Source: Streptomyces noursei (GTDB lineage Bacteria > Actinomycetota > Actinomycetes > Streptomycetales > Streptomycetaceae). From it: 64,000 nucleotides of DNA. Below are positions 40,906 through 49,326 of this stretch, piece by piece. Position 1 is the first letter of the stretch. Each line of letters opens with the position of its first letter. The notes beneath the pieces are model-generated. The model was given only the letters and a program-made list of their open reading frames with translations. It was not told the origin of the DNA and ran no database searches. A program made the position numbers and the translations under genes. The stretch spans positions 2,666,001 through 2,730,000 of the forward strand of contig NZ_CP070326.1 in assembly GCF_016917755.1 (NCBI RefSeq), given 5' to 3'.

Positions 40906-41646
40906 ATGCTCCAGATGCTTCAGGTGTGTCTCAACGGCGCCCGCACGGCAGCCGATTCGTCGGCCGTGCCGCTGTCGCCGGCCGCGCTCGCGGAAGCGGC
41001 GCGGCAGGCGGTCGCGGCCGGCGCGCAGGACGTCCATGTCCATCCCAAGACCCCGTGCGGCCAGGATTCCCTCTCGCCGGGGGTGGTCGGCCCGGCCCTG
41101 GAGGCGATACGGGAGGCGGTGGACGTCCCGGTGGGCGTGACGACCGGCGCCTGGGCAGAGCCCGACCCCCGGCGCCGGGCGGAGCGGATCGCGTCCTGGA
41201 CGGTGCTCCCCGACCACGCCTCGGTCAACTGGCACGAGGACGGCGCCGATACGGTCGCCGCCGCGCTGCTGGAGCGGGGCGTCGGCATCGAGGCGGGCAT
41301 CTGGGCGGACACCGAGGCCGCCGCCCGGTTCGCCGAGTCGCCCTTCGCGCCACGGGTGCTGCGGGTGCTGGCCGAGGTCATCGACGACACCGACCCGCGC
41401 ACCGCGCCCGACACCGCCCGGGCGCTGCTCGCCGAGCTGGCACGGATACCGCACGGCCGCCCGGTGCTGCTGCACGGCTTCGACGGCGGCGCCTGGCCGG
41501 TGCTGCGGCTGGCCGGGGAGTTGGGCCTGGCCAGCCGCATCGGCATCGAGGACACCCTCGCGCTGTCCGACGGCTCGCCGGCCGTCGACAACGGCCATCT
41601 GGTCTCCTGTGCCGCCGCGTTGACGGGCGGTCTTCCCCGCGCCTGA
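40906..41646 (+). CDS. BKACE-type 3-keto-5-aminohexanoate cleavage family protein (DUF849)
   Basis: The 246-residue protein belongs to the beta-keto acid cleavage enzyme family, a TIM-barrel fold with zinc. The metal site VHVHPKT (about 45-51) is visible at the end of an early strand, and PVGVTTGAWAE and VNWHEDGA follow along the barrel. It is shorter than canonical members (about 270-310). The family condenses a beta-keto acid with acetyl-CoA and splits it. The ATG at 40906 is used; the next in-frame Met three codons later is also possible. No operon partner points to the substrate. Confidence 0.78.
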   Translation: MLQMLQVCLNGARTAADSSAVPLSPAALAEAARQAVAAGAQDVHVHPKTPCGQDSLSPGVVGPALEAIREAVDVPVGVTTGAWAEPDPRRRAERIASWTVLPDHASVNWHEDGADTVAAALLERGVGIEAGIWADTEAAARFAESPFAPRVLRVLAEVIDDTDPRTAPDTARALLAELARIPHGRPVLLHGFDGGAWPVLRLAGELGLASRIGIEDTLALSDGSPAVDNGHLVSCAAALTGGLPRA

Positions 41647-41749
41647 TCCAGCCGGTACGTTCCGCGGCATGCGCGTCCCCGACCGCCCCCGCGGTGCCAC
41701 ACCCACGAATTCCAGTACACGGGCACCGCTGAACCTACCTAACGTCCAC

Positions 41750-41766
41750 GGAGAAACTCGTTCTCC
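41750..41766 (+). repeat. Hairpin near the left side of the decayed IS605-type element
   Basis: GGAGAA-ACTCG-TTCTCC forms a small perfect hairpin 36 bp upstream of the tnpB remnant. IS200/IS605 elements carry such subterminal hairpins; this one is only a candidate. Confidence 0.35.
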
Positions 41767-41801
41767 TGACCCATGAGGCCAACCCTCGCAGGCTTGTGTG
41801 C

Positions 41802-42040
41802 ATGCAGCTTCGCTACAACTACCGTGCGTACCCGAACGCCTCTCAACGTCGCGCGTTGGCGCGTGCGTTCGGGTGCGCCCGTGTGGTGTGGAACAACTGC
41901 CTGCGCGACCGGAAAGAAGCGCATGCGGCGGGGCTGCCCTACGTGAAGTCGGCCGAGTTGTCGCGGTTTCGCATCACACAGGCGAAGCAGACCGAGGAAC
42001 GCGCCTGGCTCGTCGAGGTGTCGGCGGTCAAGGTGGCGTG
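41802..42040 (+). pseudogene. tnpB: tnpB (IS200/IS605 OrfB) N-terminal fragment
   Basis: The first 80 or so codons, MQLRYNYRAYPNASQRRALA, FGCARVVWNNCLRDRKEA and ERAWLVEVSAV, are the helix-turn-helix N-terminal domain of TnpB from IS605-family elements. Homology ends at about 42040, and the frame reaches a stop at 42077, so the RuvC nuclease core is absent. A matching C-terminal tail lies at 42631-42774 on the same strand, which shows that one tnpB gene was broken here. The space between holds an HNH gene in reverse orientation. The fragment cannot be an active nuclease. Codon usage is less G/C-biased than that of its neighbours, as expected for acquired DNA. Confidence 0.85.
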
Positions 42041-42073
42041 GTCCCGGCCGCTGCCTGCCACACCGACCGTCCC

Positions 42074-42595
42074 CTAGGTCCGCGGACCAAGCCACGCCGC
42101 GATGTCATGGCAGAGCTCGATGAACTCCTCGCGGCTCATACCCGACTTTGCTCGATTCACGTCTGGATGGACCCACTCCACGTTGTCCACGGCCAGAGCC
42201 TCACGCCCTCCCTTCGAACGCGGGTGTACGTGGTCAATCTCGGCCATCCCGTAGGTCAGCTTCCGTCCGGTGCAGGGGCAACGACCCTCCTGCTGTTCAA
42301 ACGCAGCGATCAGGAGTTTCGCGCCAGCCACCGTTTCGGCCCCTAGAGCCTTCCGTGCCCGGCGGGCAAGGTAGTGGACCAAGCAGCGATCTGTGGAGAA
42401 CTCGCAGACGGTGCGGGTGCACTTGTGACACCTGATCAGGAGAGCCTGCTTATCCCGCCACTTTCGGTGGTAGGCACTCCTCTTGCCCGGGTTGGCCTTG
42501 CGCCACTCTCAGTTGTAGGCATTCCGGCACTCTCGACAGTATCGATCGCCATCCTTGATGGTTGGCCTTCCACAGCCCTTCCCGCACAGTCGCAT
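42074..42595 (-). pseudogene. HNH endonuclease with zinc fingers, interrupted by an in-frame TGA
   Basis: Reading from the ATG at 42595, the frame encodes MRLCGKGCGRPTIKDGDRYC then RECRNAYN and a TGA at 42511-42509. It continues in the same frame for 144 codons: EWRKANPGKRSAYHRKWRDK, CHKCTRTVCEFSTDRC and the HNH core AEIDHVHPRSKGG with DNVEWVHPDVNRAKSG. The sequence context (YN-x-EWRKANP) suggests the TGA replaced an Arg codon (CGA) by a single C-to-T change. The distal part alone keeps the HNH core and could start at a TTG near 42382. It sits inverted within the remains of tnpB. The codon usage is clearly less GC-rich than the flanks. Confidence 0.8.
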
Positions 42596-42630
42596 GATGT
42601 TTGTTCTGCCGCACACGATCAATGTTTGAG

Positions 42631-42774
42631 GGCAGGTTAAACGCCTCGCGGAGCACAGGTAAGACCGGGACGAAAGTCCCGGCACAGCGCGTTGAAGCAG
42701 GAAGCCATCGAGACGGCCAAACGACCGCAACGGGCGTCCTCGGCCCCCAAGCCGGGAAGGACACCAAGAGTTGA
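42631..42774 (+). pseudogene. tnpB: tnpB C-terminal tail fragment and element right end
   Basis: The plus-strand frame GRLNASRSTGKTGTKVPAQR followed by VEAGSHRDGQ resembles the extreme C-terminal tail of actinobacterial TnpB proteins and ends in TGA at 42774. Together with the N-terminal fragment at 41802 it brackets the deletion of the whole RuvC core. In intact elements this end also encodes the omega RNA; a GGGAC-GAAA-GTCCC hairpin is seen here at about 42668-42681. The assignment rests on my recall of TnpB tails and needs alignment. Confidence 0.55.
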
Positions 42775-42894
42775 CCCGCAAACTGAAACACTGTTGACGG
42801 GCTGATCGCCGGAGGTCGCGCGCGCCGGGGCCGGCCCGCCCCACCCGTGCGGCACCCGGGCCGCACGGGCCCTGACGAGAGGGTGTGGACGTCC

Positions 42895-44337
42895 ATGGCC
42901 GAACTGCACGACCTGACCGCGCTCGAACAGGCCGAGGAGATCCGGTCCGGGGAGCTGTCCCCGGTCGAGCTCACCGAGCACTACCTCGCGCGGATCGACC
43001 GGCTGGACGGCACCCTGGGCGCCTTCCTCACCCGTACCCCCGAGCTCGCCCGCAAGCAGGCCGCGGAGGCCGAGAGCGAGGCCGTCGCGGCCCGCCGCGA
43101 GGGCCGCGCGCTGCCGCCGCTGCACGGCGTCCCGGTGCCCGTGAAGGACCTCAACCAGGTCGCCGGGGTGCGCTGCACGATGGGGTCGGCCGCGCTGGCC
43201 GAGTACGTCCCGGACGTCGACGACCATGTCGCCGCCGCGCTGCGCCGGGCCGGCACCGTCCTGCTGGGCAAGACCAACACCCCCGAGTTCGGGCTGCCCT
43301 GCTACACCGAGAACGCGCTCGCGCCGCCCGCCCGCACCCCCTGGGACCCGACCCGCTCGGCGGGCGGCTCCAGCGGCGGCGCGGCCGCGGCGGTGGCCGG
43401 CGGACTGGCGCCGGTCGCGCACGCCAGCGACGGCGGCGGTTCGATCCGCATCCCGGCGTCGGCGTGCGGGCTCTACGGCATCAAGCCCAGCCGCGGCCGG
43501 GTCAGCGGCGGCCCGGTGCTGCACGACGTCACGGGCCTGAGCACCTCCGGCCCGCTGGCCCGCACGGTGGCCGACGCGGCGGCACTGCTGGACGTGATGG
43601 CGGGCACCCGGCCCGGCGACCCGTACGCCGCCCCGTCCCTGCCGCCCGGGGAGACCTTCGCCGGCCAGGTCCGCCGGGACCCCGGCAGCCTGCGGATAGC
43701 GGTGCTGGCCCAGGCGCCGCTCCCGGACGTCGAGGTGCACCCCGACTGCCGCACCGCGGTCGACGAGACCGTGACACTGCTCGGCGAACTCGGCCACCGG
43801 CCCGAGGAGTTGAGCTTCCCGGTCGACGACCGGATCCTGCACGCCTTCACCCGGGTCTGGTCGGTGATGGCCGCCAACCGCCCGGTCCCGCCGGGCGGCG
43901 AGGAGCTGCTGATGCCGCTCACCCGCTATCTGCGGGCCCGCGGCCGGGACGTCTCCGGCACCGCCTTCGGCAGCTCGCTGTACGCCTTCCGGACCCTCGC
44001 CCAGACCCTCGCCGATGAGCTGATGCCGCCGGGCACCGGCTACGACGTGATCCTCTCCCCCACCGTGGCCGCGCCGCCGCCCCTGGTCGGCGCGCTGCGC
44101 GACGACGCCGATCCGCAGGCCGAGTTCGCCGCGATCGGCCGCTTCACGCCGTTCACCGCCTTCTACAACGCCACCGGCCAGCCCGCGGTCAACGTCCCGC
44201 TGCACTGGAACGCCGAGGGACTGCCGATCGGCGTGATGCTGGCCGGCCGCTACGGCGACGAGGCCACCTTGATCGCGCTCTCCGCGCAGTTGGAGGCGGC
44301 CCGCCCGTGGGCGCACCGCAAGCCGCCCGTCTGGTGA
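42895..44337 (+). CDS. Amidase signature family amidase
   Basis: The 480-residue amidase has the complete catalytic triad of the amidase-signature family. Lys is in VPVKDLNQ (about 83), the cis-Ser in the [14 protein letters not shown] loop (about 158) and the nucleophile Ser in [11 protein letters not shown] (about 182). Family members hydrolyse primary or aryl amides, or act as GatA in tRNA-dependent amidation. The lack of gatB/gatC neighbours argues for a stand-alone catabolic amidase. The start is the ATG at 42895. It lies just downstream of the decayed IS605-type element but has the host's own base composition. Confidence 0.93.
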   Translation: MAELHDLTALEQAEEIRSGELSPVELTEHYLARIDRLDGTLGAFLTRTPELARKQAAEAESEAVAARREGRALPPLHGVPVPVKDLNQVAGVRCTMGSAALAEYVPDVDDHVAAALRRAGTVLLGKTNTPEFGLPCYTENALAPPARTPWDPTRSAGGSSGGAAAAVAGGLAPVAHASDGGGSIRIPASACGLYGIKPSRGRVSGGPVLHDVTGLSTSGPLARTVADAAALLDVMAGTRPGDPYAAPSLPPGETFAGQVRRDPGSLRIAVLAQAPLPDVEVHPDCRTAVDETVTLLGELGHRPEELSFPVDDRILHAFTRVWSVMAANRPVPPGGEELLMPLTRYLRARGRDVSGTAFGSSLYAFRTLAQTLADELMPPGTGYDVILSPTVAAPPPLVGALRDDADPQAEFAAIGRFTPFTAFYNATGQPAVNVPLHWNAEGLPIGVMLAGRYGDEATLIALSAQLEAARPWAHRKPPVW

Positions 44338-44353
44338 ACCGACGACCGGGGCA

Positions 44354-44378
44354 GCGGGAGTTTGACGACAGGCCCTAG
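44354..44378 (-). repeat. 25-bp CTAGGGCCTGTC repeat, copy overlapping the soxR stop codon
   Basis: On the minus strand it matches 23 of 25 bases of the copy at 20767-20791. Bases 2-4 again provide a TAG stop codon, here that of soxR. Confidence 0.7.
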
Positions 44379-44932
44379 CACTCCTCCCCGGGCGCGCAGC
44401 TCAGCGCGTCCGGGGCGCGGGTGCCGGCGTGGGCGTCGGTGTCGTCGTGCGGCGTCGGCGTCGGGTCGACGGTGCGGCGGTCCACTCGCAGCCGGCGGGC
44501 GCCGGGGCCCTGTTCGCCGAGGTTGTCGTAGGGGTTGGACAGCGCGCAGGTCTGCAGCGAGAGGCAGCCGCAGCCGATGCAGTCGGTCAGCCGGTCGCGC
44601 AGCTCGACGAGTTGGCCGATCCGCTCGTCGAGTTCGGTGCGCCAGACCTCCGAGAGCCGCGCCCAGTCCTCGCGGTTGGGGGTGCGCTCGTCCGGCAGCT
44701 CGGCCAGGGCGTCGCGGATCACCGCGAGCGGGATCCCGACCCGTTGGGCGGCCCGGATGAAGGCGACCCGGCGCAGCGTCTCGCGGGTGTAGCGGCGCTG
44801 GTTGCCGGCCGTGCGGGTGCTGCTGATCAGTCCCTTGGACTCGTAGAAGTGCAGGGCGGAGACGGCCGCGCCGCTGCGCGCGGAGAGCTGGCCGACGGAG
44901 AGTTCGTGGACCTTGAACGGAAGCTGGGGCAC
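44375..44932 (-). CDS. soxR: Redox-sensitive transcriptional activator SoxR
   Basis: The 185-residue MerR-family protein has an N-terminal HTH ([20 protein letters not shown]), the arm [15 protein letters not shown], a dimerisation helix and the [2Fe-2S] cysteine cluster [12 protein letters not shown] (about 123-134). SoxR in Streptomyces senses redox-active compounds such as self-made pigments rather than superoxide, and switches on a small set of oxidoreductases and transporters. The GTG at 44932 gives [14 protein letters not shown], the family start. The tail after the cluster is longer than in E. coli, as is usual in Streptomyces. The stop codon lies in a dispersed repeat. Confidence 0.96.
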   Translation of the reverse strand: MPQLPFKVHELSVGQLSARSGAAVSALHFYESKGLISSTRTAGNQRRYTRETLRRVAFIRAAQRVGIPLAVIRDALAELPDERTPNREDWARLSEVWRTELDERIGQLVELRDRLTDCIGCGCLSLQTCALSNPYDNLGEQGPGARRLRVDRRTVDPTPTPHDDTDAHAGTRAPDALSCAPGEEC

Positions 44933-45014
44933 GCGGCCCACCCTACGGCCTGTCCGGGGGACCTCCGGGGCGGCCTGCGGCCGGGGCGTTGACAGCGGGC
45001 GCCCGTCCTCGCAT

Positions 45015-45031
45015 GCTGAGCAAGCGCTTAG
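45015..45031. promoter_or_regulatory. TetR operator copy at the MaoC promoter
   Basis: GCTGAGCAAGCGCTTAG, containing the palindrome AAGCGCTT, is identical to the copy at 46262-46278 upstream of the TetR gene. It lies 25 bp before the MaoC start codon. Confidence 0.8.
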
Positions 45032-45056
45032 TAATCGGCTGAGGAGGCGGACGAGG

Positions 45057-45518
45057 ATGGCAGAGCCCCGGGTGTTCGGGTCGGTCGAGGAGCTGCGGGC
45101 GGCGATCGGCGAGGAGCTGGGCCCCAGCGACTGGTTGGAGGTCGACCAGAAGCGGATCGACCTGTTCGCGGAGGCCACCGGCGACCACCAGTGGATCCAC
45201 GTCGACCGGGAGAAGGCCGCGGCCGGCCCGTTCGGCACGACCATCGCGCACGGGTATCTGACCCTGTCGCTGCTGCCGGTCCTGGTCCCGCAGCTGATGC
45301 GGGTGGACAACGTGAAGATGGGCATCAACTACGGCACCAACAAGGTGCGCTTCCCGGCGATCGTCCCGGTCGGCTCCCGGCTGCGGGCCCGGGCCCGGAT
45401 CGCGGAGGTGGCCGAGGTGACCGGCGGGGTGCAGCTCACCACGCTGGTGACGGTCGAGCGGGAGGGCGGCGAGAAGCCGGTGTGCGTGGCGGAGTCGGTC
45501 AGCCGGTTCCACCTGTAG
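45057..45518 (+). CDS. MaoC family enoyl-CoA hydratase
   Basis: The 153-residue single hot-dog domain protein has the hydratase-2 motif [14 protein letters not shown] (about 38-51) with the catalytic Asp and His, and [14 protein letters not shown] (about 60-73). It hydrates enoyl-CoA in the R-specific direction or dehydrates hydroxyacyl-CoA. The start is the ATG at 45057, with GGAGG upstream. A 17-bp operator shared with the convergent TetR gene lies in its promoter. The neighbouring acyl-CoA dehydrogenase supports a role in fatty or branched acyl-CoA breakdown. Confidence 0.93.
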   Translation: MAEPRVFGSVEELRAAIGEELGPSDWLEVDQKRIDLFAEATGDHQWIHVDREKAAAGPFGTTIAHGYLTLSLLPVLVPQLMRVDNVKMGINYGTNKVRFPAIVPVGSRLRARARIAEVAEVTGGVQLTTLVTVEREGGEKPVCVAESVSRFHL

Positions 45519-45533
45519 GTCGTCGCCGTCCGT

Positions 45534-45553
45534 CCCTGCCCCACCGGGCAGGG
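45534..45553. terminator. Bidirectional terminator between MaoC and TetR genes
   Basis: A perfect 8-bp stem CCCTGCCC/GGGCAGGG with the loop CACC lies between the convergent stop codons. Confidence 0.75.
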
Positions 45554-45572
45554 CCTGGTCGGTGGGCGGCTC

Positions 45573-46196
45573 TCAGACGGAGCCGCCGACCATCCGCAGG
45601 ACGAGGTCGGCATAGAGCGCGCCGACCTCGTCGGGCGTCCGCGGGCCGTCGGCGGAGAACCAGCGGGCGACGTCCACGCACAGCGACAGCACGGCCAGGG
45701 TGGTGCCGGGGACGTCGTCCACCCGGAACTCCCCGCTGTCCGCGCCGTCCTGGATGATCTGCCGGAGCAGCCGGTCGGTGCGCCGGCGCAGCCCGGCGAT
45801 CTCGGCGTAGTGGTCCGGGCCGAGCGCCTGGAGCTCGTACTGGATGACCCGGGCGGTGGTGTGGTGCTCGGCGTGCCAGCGGGCGAAGGCGCGCACCGCG
45901 TCGCGGAGCCGGTCGGTGGCGCTGCCCCCGGCCTCGGCGGCGGCGCCCATGATGCGCAGCGCCTTCTCGTGGCCGGTGCTGCTGATCCGGTAGAGCAGCT
46001 CTTCCTTGGTCTTGTAGTGGATGTAGAGCGCGGCCGGGCTCATCCCGGCGCGGCCGGCGATGTCACGGGTGGTGGTGGCGTGGTAGCCGCGCTCGGCGAA
46101 CGCCTGGACGGCCGCGCTGACCAGCCGCCGCGCGGCGTCCGGGGTCACCCCGGACCACTCGCCGCTCTCCTCCGCCGCCCGCTCGGCCGCACTCAT
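45573..46196 (-). CDS. TetR/AcrR family regulator
   Basis: The 207-residue repressor has an HTH at about 20-66 (AVQAFAERGYHATTTRDIAG and the recognition helix MSPAALYIHYKTKEELL) and a helical ligand domain with an Arg-rich segment (GLRRRTDRLLRQIIQDG). The overall sequence resembles acyl-CoA-responsive TetRs (KstR2/FadR-like). The identical 17-bp palindromic site occurs 66 bp upstream of its own start and 25 bp upstream of the MaoC gene. It therefore probably represses both, with relief by an acyl-CoA. The start is the ATG at 46196. Confidence 0.9.
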   Translation of the reverse strand: MSAAERAAEESGEWSGVTPDAARRLVSAAVQAFAERGYHATTTRDIAGRAGMSPAALYIHYKTKEELLYRISSTGHEKALRIMGAAAEAGGSATDRLRDAVRAFARWHAEHHTTARVIQYELQALGPDHYAEIAGLRRRTDRLLRQIIQDGADSGEFRVDDVPGTTLAVLSLCVDVARWFSADGPRTPDEVGALYADLVLRMVGGSV

Positions 46197-46261
46197 CGCC
46201 TCTCCCCGCTCCTCGATCCGTCAGGGGCCTTCCTCTGCCGGATCGAACACCATACCGCGTC

Positions 46262-46278
46262 GCTGAGCAAGCGCTTAG
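46262..46278. promoter_or_regulatory. TetR operator copy at its own promoter
   Basis: Exact 17-bp match (GCTGAGCAAGCGCTTAG) to the site at 45015-45031, between the TetR start and the stop codon of the upstream acyl-CoA dehydrogenase. Confidence 0.8.
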
Positions 46279-46330
46279 GGCCGCTCGCCGGGCTCCCGGC
46301 GGGGCGGCGGTCGGACGGCGGACGGGCGGG

Positions 46331-47488
46331 TCAGAAGGCGGAGACGCCGGTCAGGGCGCGGCCGATGAGGAGCTTCTGGATCTGGCTGGTGCCCTCGTAG
46401 AGGGTCATCACCCGGGCGTCCCGGAGCAGCTTGCCGACCGGGTACTCGTCGATGTAGCCGTAACCGCCGAAGACCTGCAGGGCGTTGCTCGCGGCGCGCA
46501 CCGCGGCCTCGGAGGCGAAGAGCTTCGCCTTGGACGCCTCGGTGGCGAAGGACTCGCCGCGGTCGATCAGATCGGCCACCCGCCAGGTCAGCAGCCGCGC
46601 CGCGTCCACGTCCACCGCGATGTCGCTGATCAGCTCCTGGACGAGCTGGCGCCCGGCGATCGGGGCGCCGAACTGCTCGCGCTGGCCGGCGTAGCCGAGC
46701 GCGGCGTCCAGCGCGGCCTGGGCGATGCCGACGCAGCCGGCGGCGACCGACATCCGCCCCTTGGCCAGCGCGGACATGGCGACCGAGAAGCCCTTGCCCT
46801 CGGGGCCCAGCATGGCCCCGGCGGGCACCCGCACGCCCTCCAGGACGAGTTCGGCGGTGGCCTGGCCGCGCAGCCCGAGCTTGCCGTGGATCGGGCGGCG
46901 GGTCAGGCCGGGGGTGTCGGTCGGTATCAGGAAGGCGCTGATGCCCTTGTGGCCGGGGGCGCCGCCGGTCCGGGCGAAGAGCAGGACGACGTCGGCCCAG
47001 GTGCCGTTGGTGATGAACATCTTGCCGCCGTCGACGACCCAGTCGCCGCGCGCGCCGTCGCGGACCGCGCGGGTGGTCAGGGCGGCCGCGTCGGAGCCGG
47101 TGCCGGGCTCGGTCAGACCGAAGCAGCCGAGCGCCTCGCCGGACGTCAGCCGGGGCAGCCACGTCCGCTTCTGCTCCTCGTCGCCCCAGGCGGCGAGGGT
47201 CTTGGCGACCAGGCCGAGCGAGACCGAGACGATGCCGCGGACCGAGGAGTCGCCGCGCCCCAACTCCTCGGTGACCAGGGCGTAGGAGAGGTGGTCGCCG
47301 CCGGAGCCGCCGTACTCCTCGGGGATGGTCAGGCCCAGGAATCCCAGGTCGCCGAGCGCGCGGACGATGCCCGGGTCGACCTGCTCGGCGCGGTCCCAGG
47401 CGGTGGCGTGCGGGGCGATCTCGCGGTCGGTGAAGTCCGCGGCGAGCCGGCGTACGGCGGTCTGCTCGGGCGTGAGCTCCAGGTTCAT
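46331..47488 (-). CDS. Acyl-CoA dehydrogenase
   Basis: The 385-residue FAD enzyme of the short/branched-chain acyl-CoA dehydrogenase type has the family segments GCFGLTEPGTGSDAAALTT (about 122), KMFITNGTWADV and the C-terminal QVFGGYGYIDEYPVGKLLRD and YEGTSQIQ. The catalytic Glu position is conserved near the C-terminal helix (YEGTSQ). It oxidises acyl-CoA to enoyl-CoA, which the neighbouring MaoC protein could hydrate. The start is the ATG at 47488 with GGGG upstream. It is divergent from a TetR gene, with a 19-bp operator-like repeat in the 91-bp gap. Confidence 0.94.
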   Translation of the reverse strand: MNLELTPEQTAVRRLAADFTDREIAPHATAWDRAEQVDPGIVRALGDLGFLGLTIPEEYGGSGGDHLSYALVTEELGRGDSSVRGIVSVSLGLVAKTLAAWGDEEQKRTWLPRLTSGEALGCFGLTEPGTGSDAAALTTRAVRDGARGDWVVDGGKMFITNGTWADVVLLFARTGGAPGHKGISAFLIPTDTPGLTRRPIHGKLGLRGQATAELVLEGVRVPAGAMLGPEGKGFSVAMSALAKGRMSVAAGCVGIAQAALDAALGYAGQREQFGAPIAGRQLVQELISDIAVDVDAARLLTWRVADLIDRGESFATEASKAKLFASEAAVRAASNALQVFGGYGYIDEYPVGKLLRDARVMTLYEGTSQIQKLLIGRALTGVSAF

Positions 47489-47532
47489 CTCGGACCCCTT
47501 GTCGACGGGAACGGGAGGGCGACGGACGGAGA

Positions 47533-47551
47533 AAATTAGCGGTGCTAGTTT
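47533..47551. promoter_or_regulatory. Shared operator type 2, between acyl-CoA dehydrogenase and TetR genes
   Basis: AAATTAGCGGTGCTAGTTT, an inverted repeat with 15 of 19 bases in common with the site at 51981-51999; both fit AAANTAGCGNNGNTAGTTT. Confidence 0.7.
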
Positions 47552-47579
47552 TCGTGGGGCAGCCCCTACTATGTGCGGC

Positions 47580-48236
47580 ATGGCCCGACCCCGCAAGCCC
47601 CTGCTGAGCCGCGAGCGCATCGTCACCACCGCGCTGGCACTGATCGACGCGGAGGGGCTCGCGGCGCTCTCCACCCGGCGGCTGGCGGCGGAACTGGGCG
47701 TGAGCGGCCCCTCCCTCTACAACCACTTCACGACCAAGGACGAGATCCTCGACGCGGTGGCCGACACCGTCATCGCCCAGGTCGACGTCTCGACCCTGGC
47801 GTCCGGCGCCGACTGGCGGGCCGGCCTGCTGGACTGGGCCCGCTCCTACCGCGCGGCGCTGGCCGCCCACCCGCACATCGTGCCGTTCCTCGCCCAGGGC
47901 CCCGGCCTGCGGCCGGCCGGGCTGAAGATGGCCGACACGGCGTTCGGCGGCATGGTGGAGGCGGGCTGGCCGCCCGCCCTGGCCACCAAGGTCTGCGCCA
48001 TGGTGCGGTACTTCGTCGCCGGCTCGGCGCTGGGCTCGTTCGCCCGCGGCTTCGTGGACGACCCGCGCGCCTACGACCCGGCCGCCTACCCGCACCTCGG
48101 CCAGGCGCACCTGCTGGCCGAGCACCAACGCCGGGTGGACGAGGGCGCGTTCGAGGCCGGACTGCTGGCGCTGGTGGACGGCCTGACGCTGCATCACCCG
48201 GAACTGGCAGCACCCGGACGACCGCCCAGGATTTGA
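47580..48236 (+). CDS. TetR/AcrR family regulator
   Basis: The 218-residue regulator has an HTH at about 8-55 (LSRERIVTTALALIDAEGLA, then the recognition helix around SGPSLYNHFTTKDEIL) and a TetR_C ligand domain. The start is the ATG at 47580; MARPRKP opens the protein. It is divergent from the acyl-CoA dehydrogenase. The inverted repeat between them recurs in front of the aldehyde dehydrogenase, so this protein may link the dehydrogenase and the alcohol/aldehyde oxidation genes in one local regulon. The TetR at 52059-52805 is the rival candidate for the second site. Confidence 0.9.
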   Translation: MARPRKPLLSRERIVTTALALIDAEGLAALSTRRLAAELGVSGPSLYNHFTTKDEILDAVADTVIAQVDVSTLASGADWRAGLLDWARSYRAALAAHPHIVPFLAQGPGLRPAGLKMADTAFGGMVEAGWPPALATKVCAMVRYFVAGSALGSFARGFVDDPRAYDPAAYPHLGQAHLLAEHQRRVDEGAFEAGLLALVDGLTLHHPELAAPGRPPRI

Positions 48237-48294
48237 ATGTAAAGTGCATCAGTCCCTGGCGGGCAGGGACGATGTGCGTCCTGCGGAGGCGGAT

Positions 48295-49302
48295 ATGCGC
48301 CAGCCGAGCACGGCCGACGGAGCGTCGGCTGCCAAGAGTCACGACCTGTCAGCGACCCGTCCGTCGATGCCCCGCTGGCGACGGTTCGTCGTGGAGGTGC
48401 TGCGCGGCCAGGCACAGGTCGACCTCCTGCCCAGCGCACTGACCGGGCTGGTCTTCTCGATCGCGCTGTGCGCCGCGGGGTGGCGGTACGGCGCCTACGG
48501 GCTGCTGGGCGCCGCCGTGGGCACCGGCACCGCGCGCCTGCTGGGCGTGGAGGGCGGCCGGGTCGCGGCCGGACTGGAGGGCTTCAACTCCTGCCTGGTC
48601 GGGGTCGCCTGCGCGGTCTTCCTGCACGCCGACCACCTGTCCACCCTGCTGGTCGCGGTCGCCGCCAGCGCGGCGGTCACGGTCGTCACGGCCGCCGCCG
48701 CGCGGCTCCTGGGCACCTGGGAGCTGCCCACCTTCACCCTGCCGTTCTGTCTGACGGCCACCGCGCTCACCGTCGCCGCGCCGGGTTTCCAACACGTCTG
48801 GCACCTGTCCGACGCCCTGTCGGCGCTGCCCGGCGCCGCGTCCGGGCCCACCGCGCTCGGCTTCACCGACCTGTGGCACGCCTTCTTCGCCAACTTCGGC
48901 GAGATCTTCCTGATGCCGCAGTGGTACGTCGGCCTCATCTTCCTCGTCGGCATCTTCCTCGCCGACCGCCGCATGGGCGCCCTGGCCTGCGCCGGCAGCG
49001 CCGTCGGCATCCTGACGTCCTGGGCGCTCGGCGCCCCCGCCGACCAGGTGCGCCAGGGCCTGATGGGCTACGACGCGGTGCTGGTGGCGATGGCGCTGGG
49101 CGGGGTCTTCCTGGTCACCGACGCCTGGAGTGTGGGGTACGCGATGGTCGGTGCGATCGCCGCCACCGTGCTCAGCCCGGCGCTCGGCGCGCTCTTCGCG
49201 CCGTCCGGCGGGCACGCCTTCACCTGGCCGTTCGTGCTGGTTTCGCTGGTGTTCCTGGCCGCCGCGCCGGCCTTCCCGCGGCTGCGCCGGGCCACGGGCT
49301 GA
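48295..49302 (+). CDS. Urea transporter family protein
   Basis: The 335-residue membrane protein of the UT (Yut) family has about ten helices in two similar halves. The family feature GLEGFNSCLVGVA (about 97-109) forms the first selectivity half-site and GYDAVLVAMALGG (about 258-270) the second. UT channels allow passive urea uptake for nitrogen supply or pH balance. No urease genes are in the window. The start is the ATG at 48295 with GGAGG upstream. It is followed by the convergent alcohol dehydrogenase after 24 bp. Confidence 0.88.
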   Translation: MRQPSTADGASAAKSHDLSATRPSMPRWRRFVVEVLRGQAQVDLLPSALTGLVFSIALCAAGWRYGAYGLLGAAVGTGTARLLGVEGGRVAAGLEGFNSCLVGVACAVFLHADHLSTLLVAVAASAAVTVVTAAAARLLGTWELPTFTLPFCLTATALTVAAPGFQHVWHLSDALSALPGAASGPTALGFTDLWHAFFANFGEIFLMPQWYVGLIFLVGIFLADRRMGALACAGSAVGILTSWALGAPADQVRQGLMGYDAVLVAMALGGVFLVTDAWSVGYAMVGAIAATVLSPALGALFAPSGGHAFTWPFVLVSLVFLAAAPAFPRLRRATG

Positions 49303-49326
49303 CCGGCCGGCGGCGCATCGGACCGC

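Noticed and set aside
42509..42511. TGA in the HNH gene as a recoded (selenocysteine) codon
   Set aside because: The family context suggests Arg at this position, no selenocysteine element is visible, and the surrounding element is decayed; a nonsense mutation is simpler.
46243..46254. LexA-type SOS box beginning TCGAAC
   Set aside because: The second half-site GTTCGA is missing.
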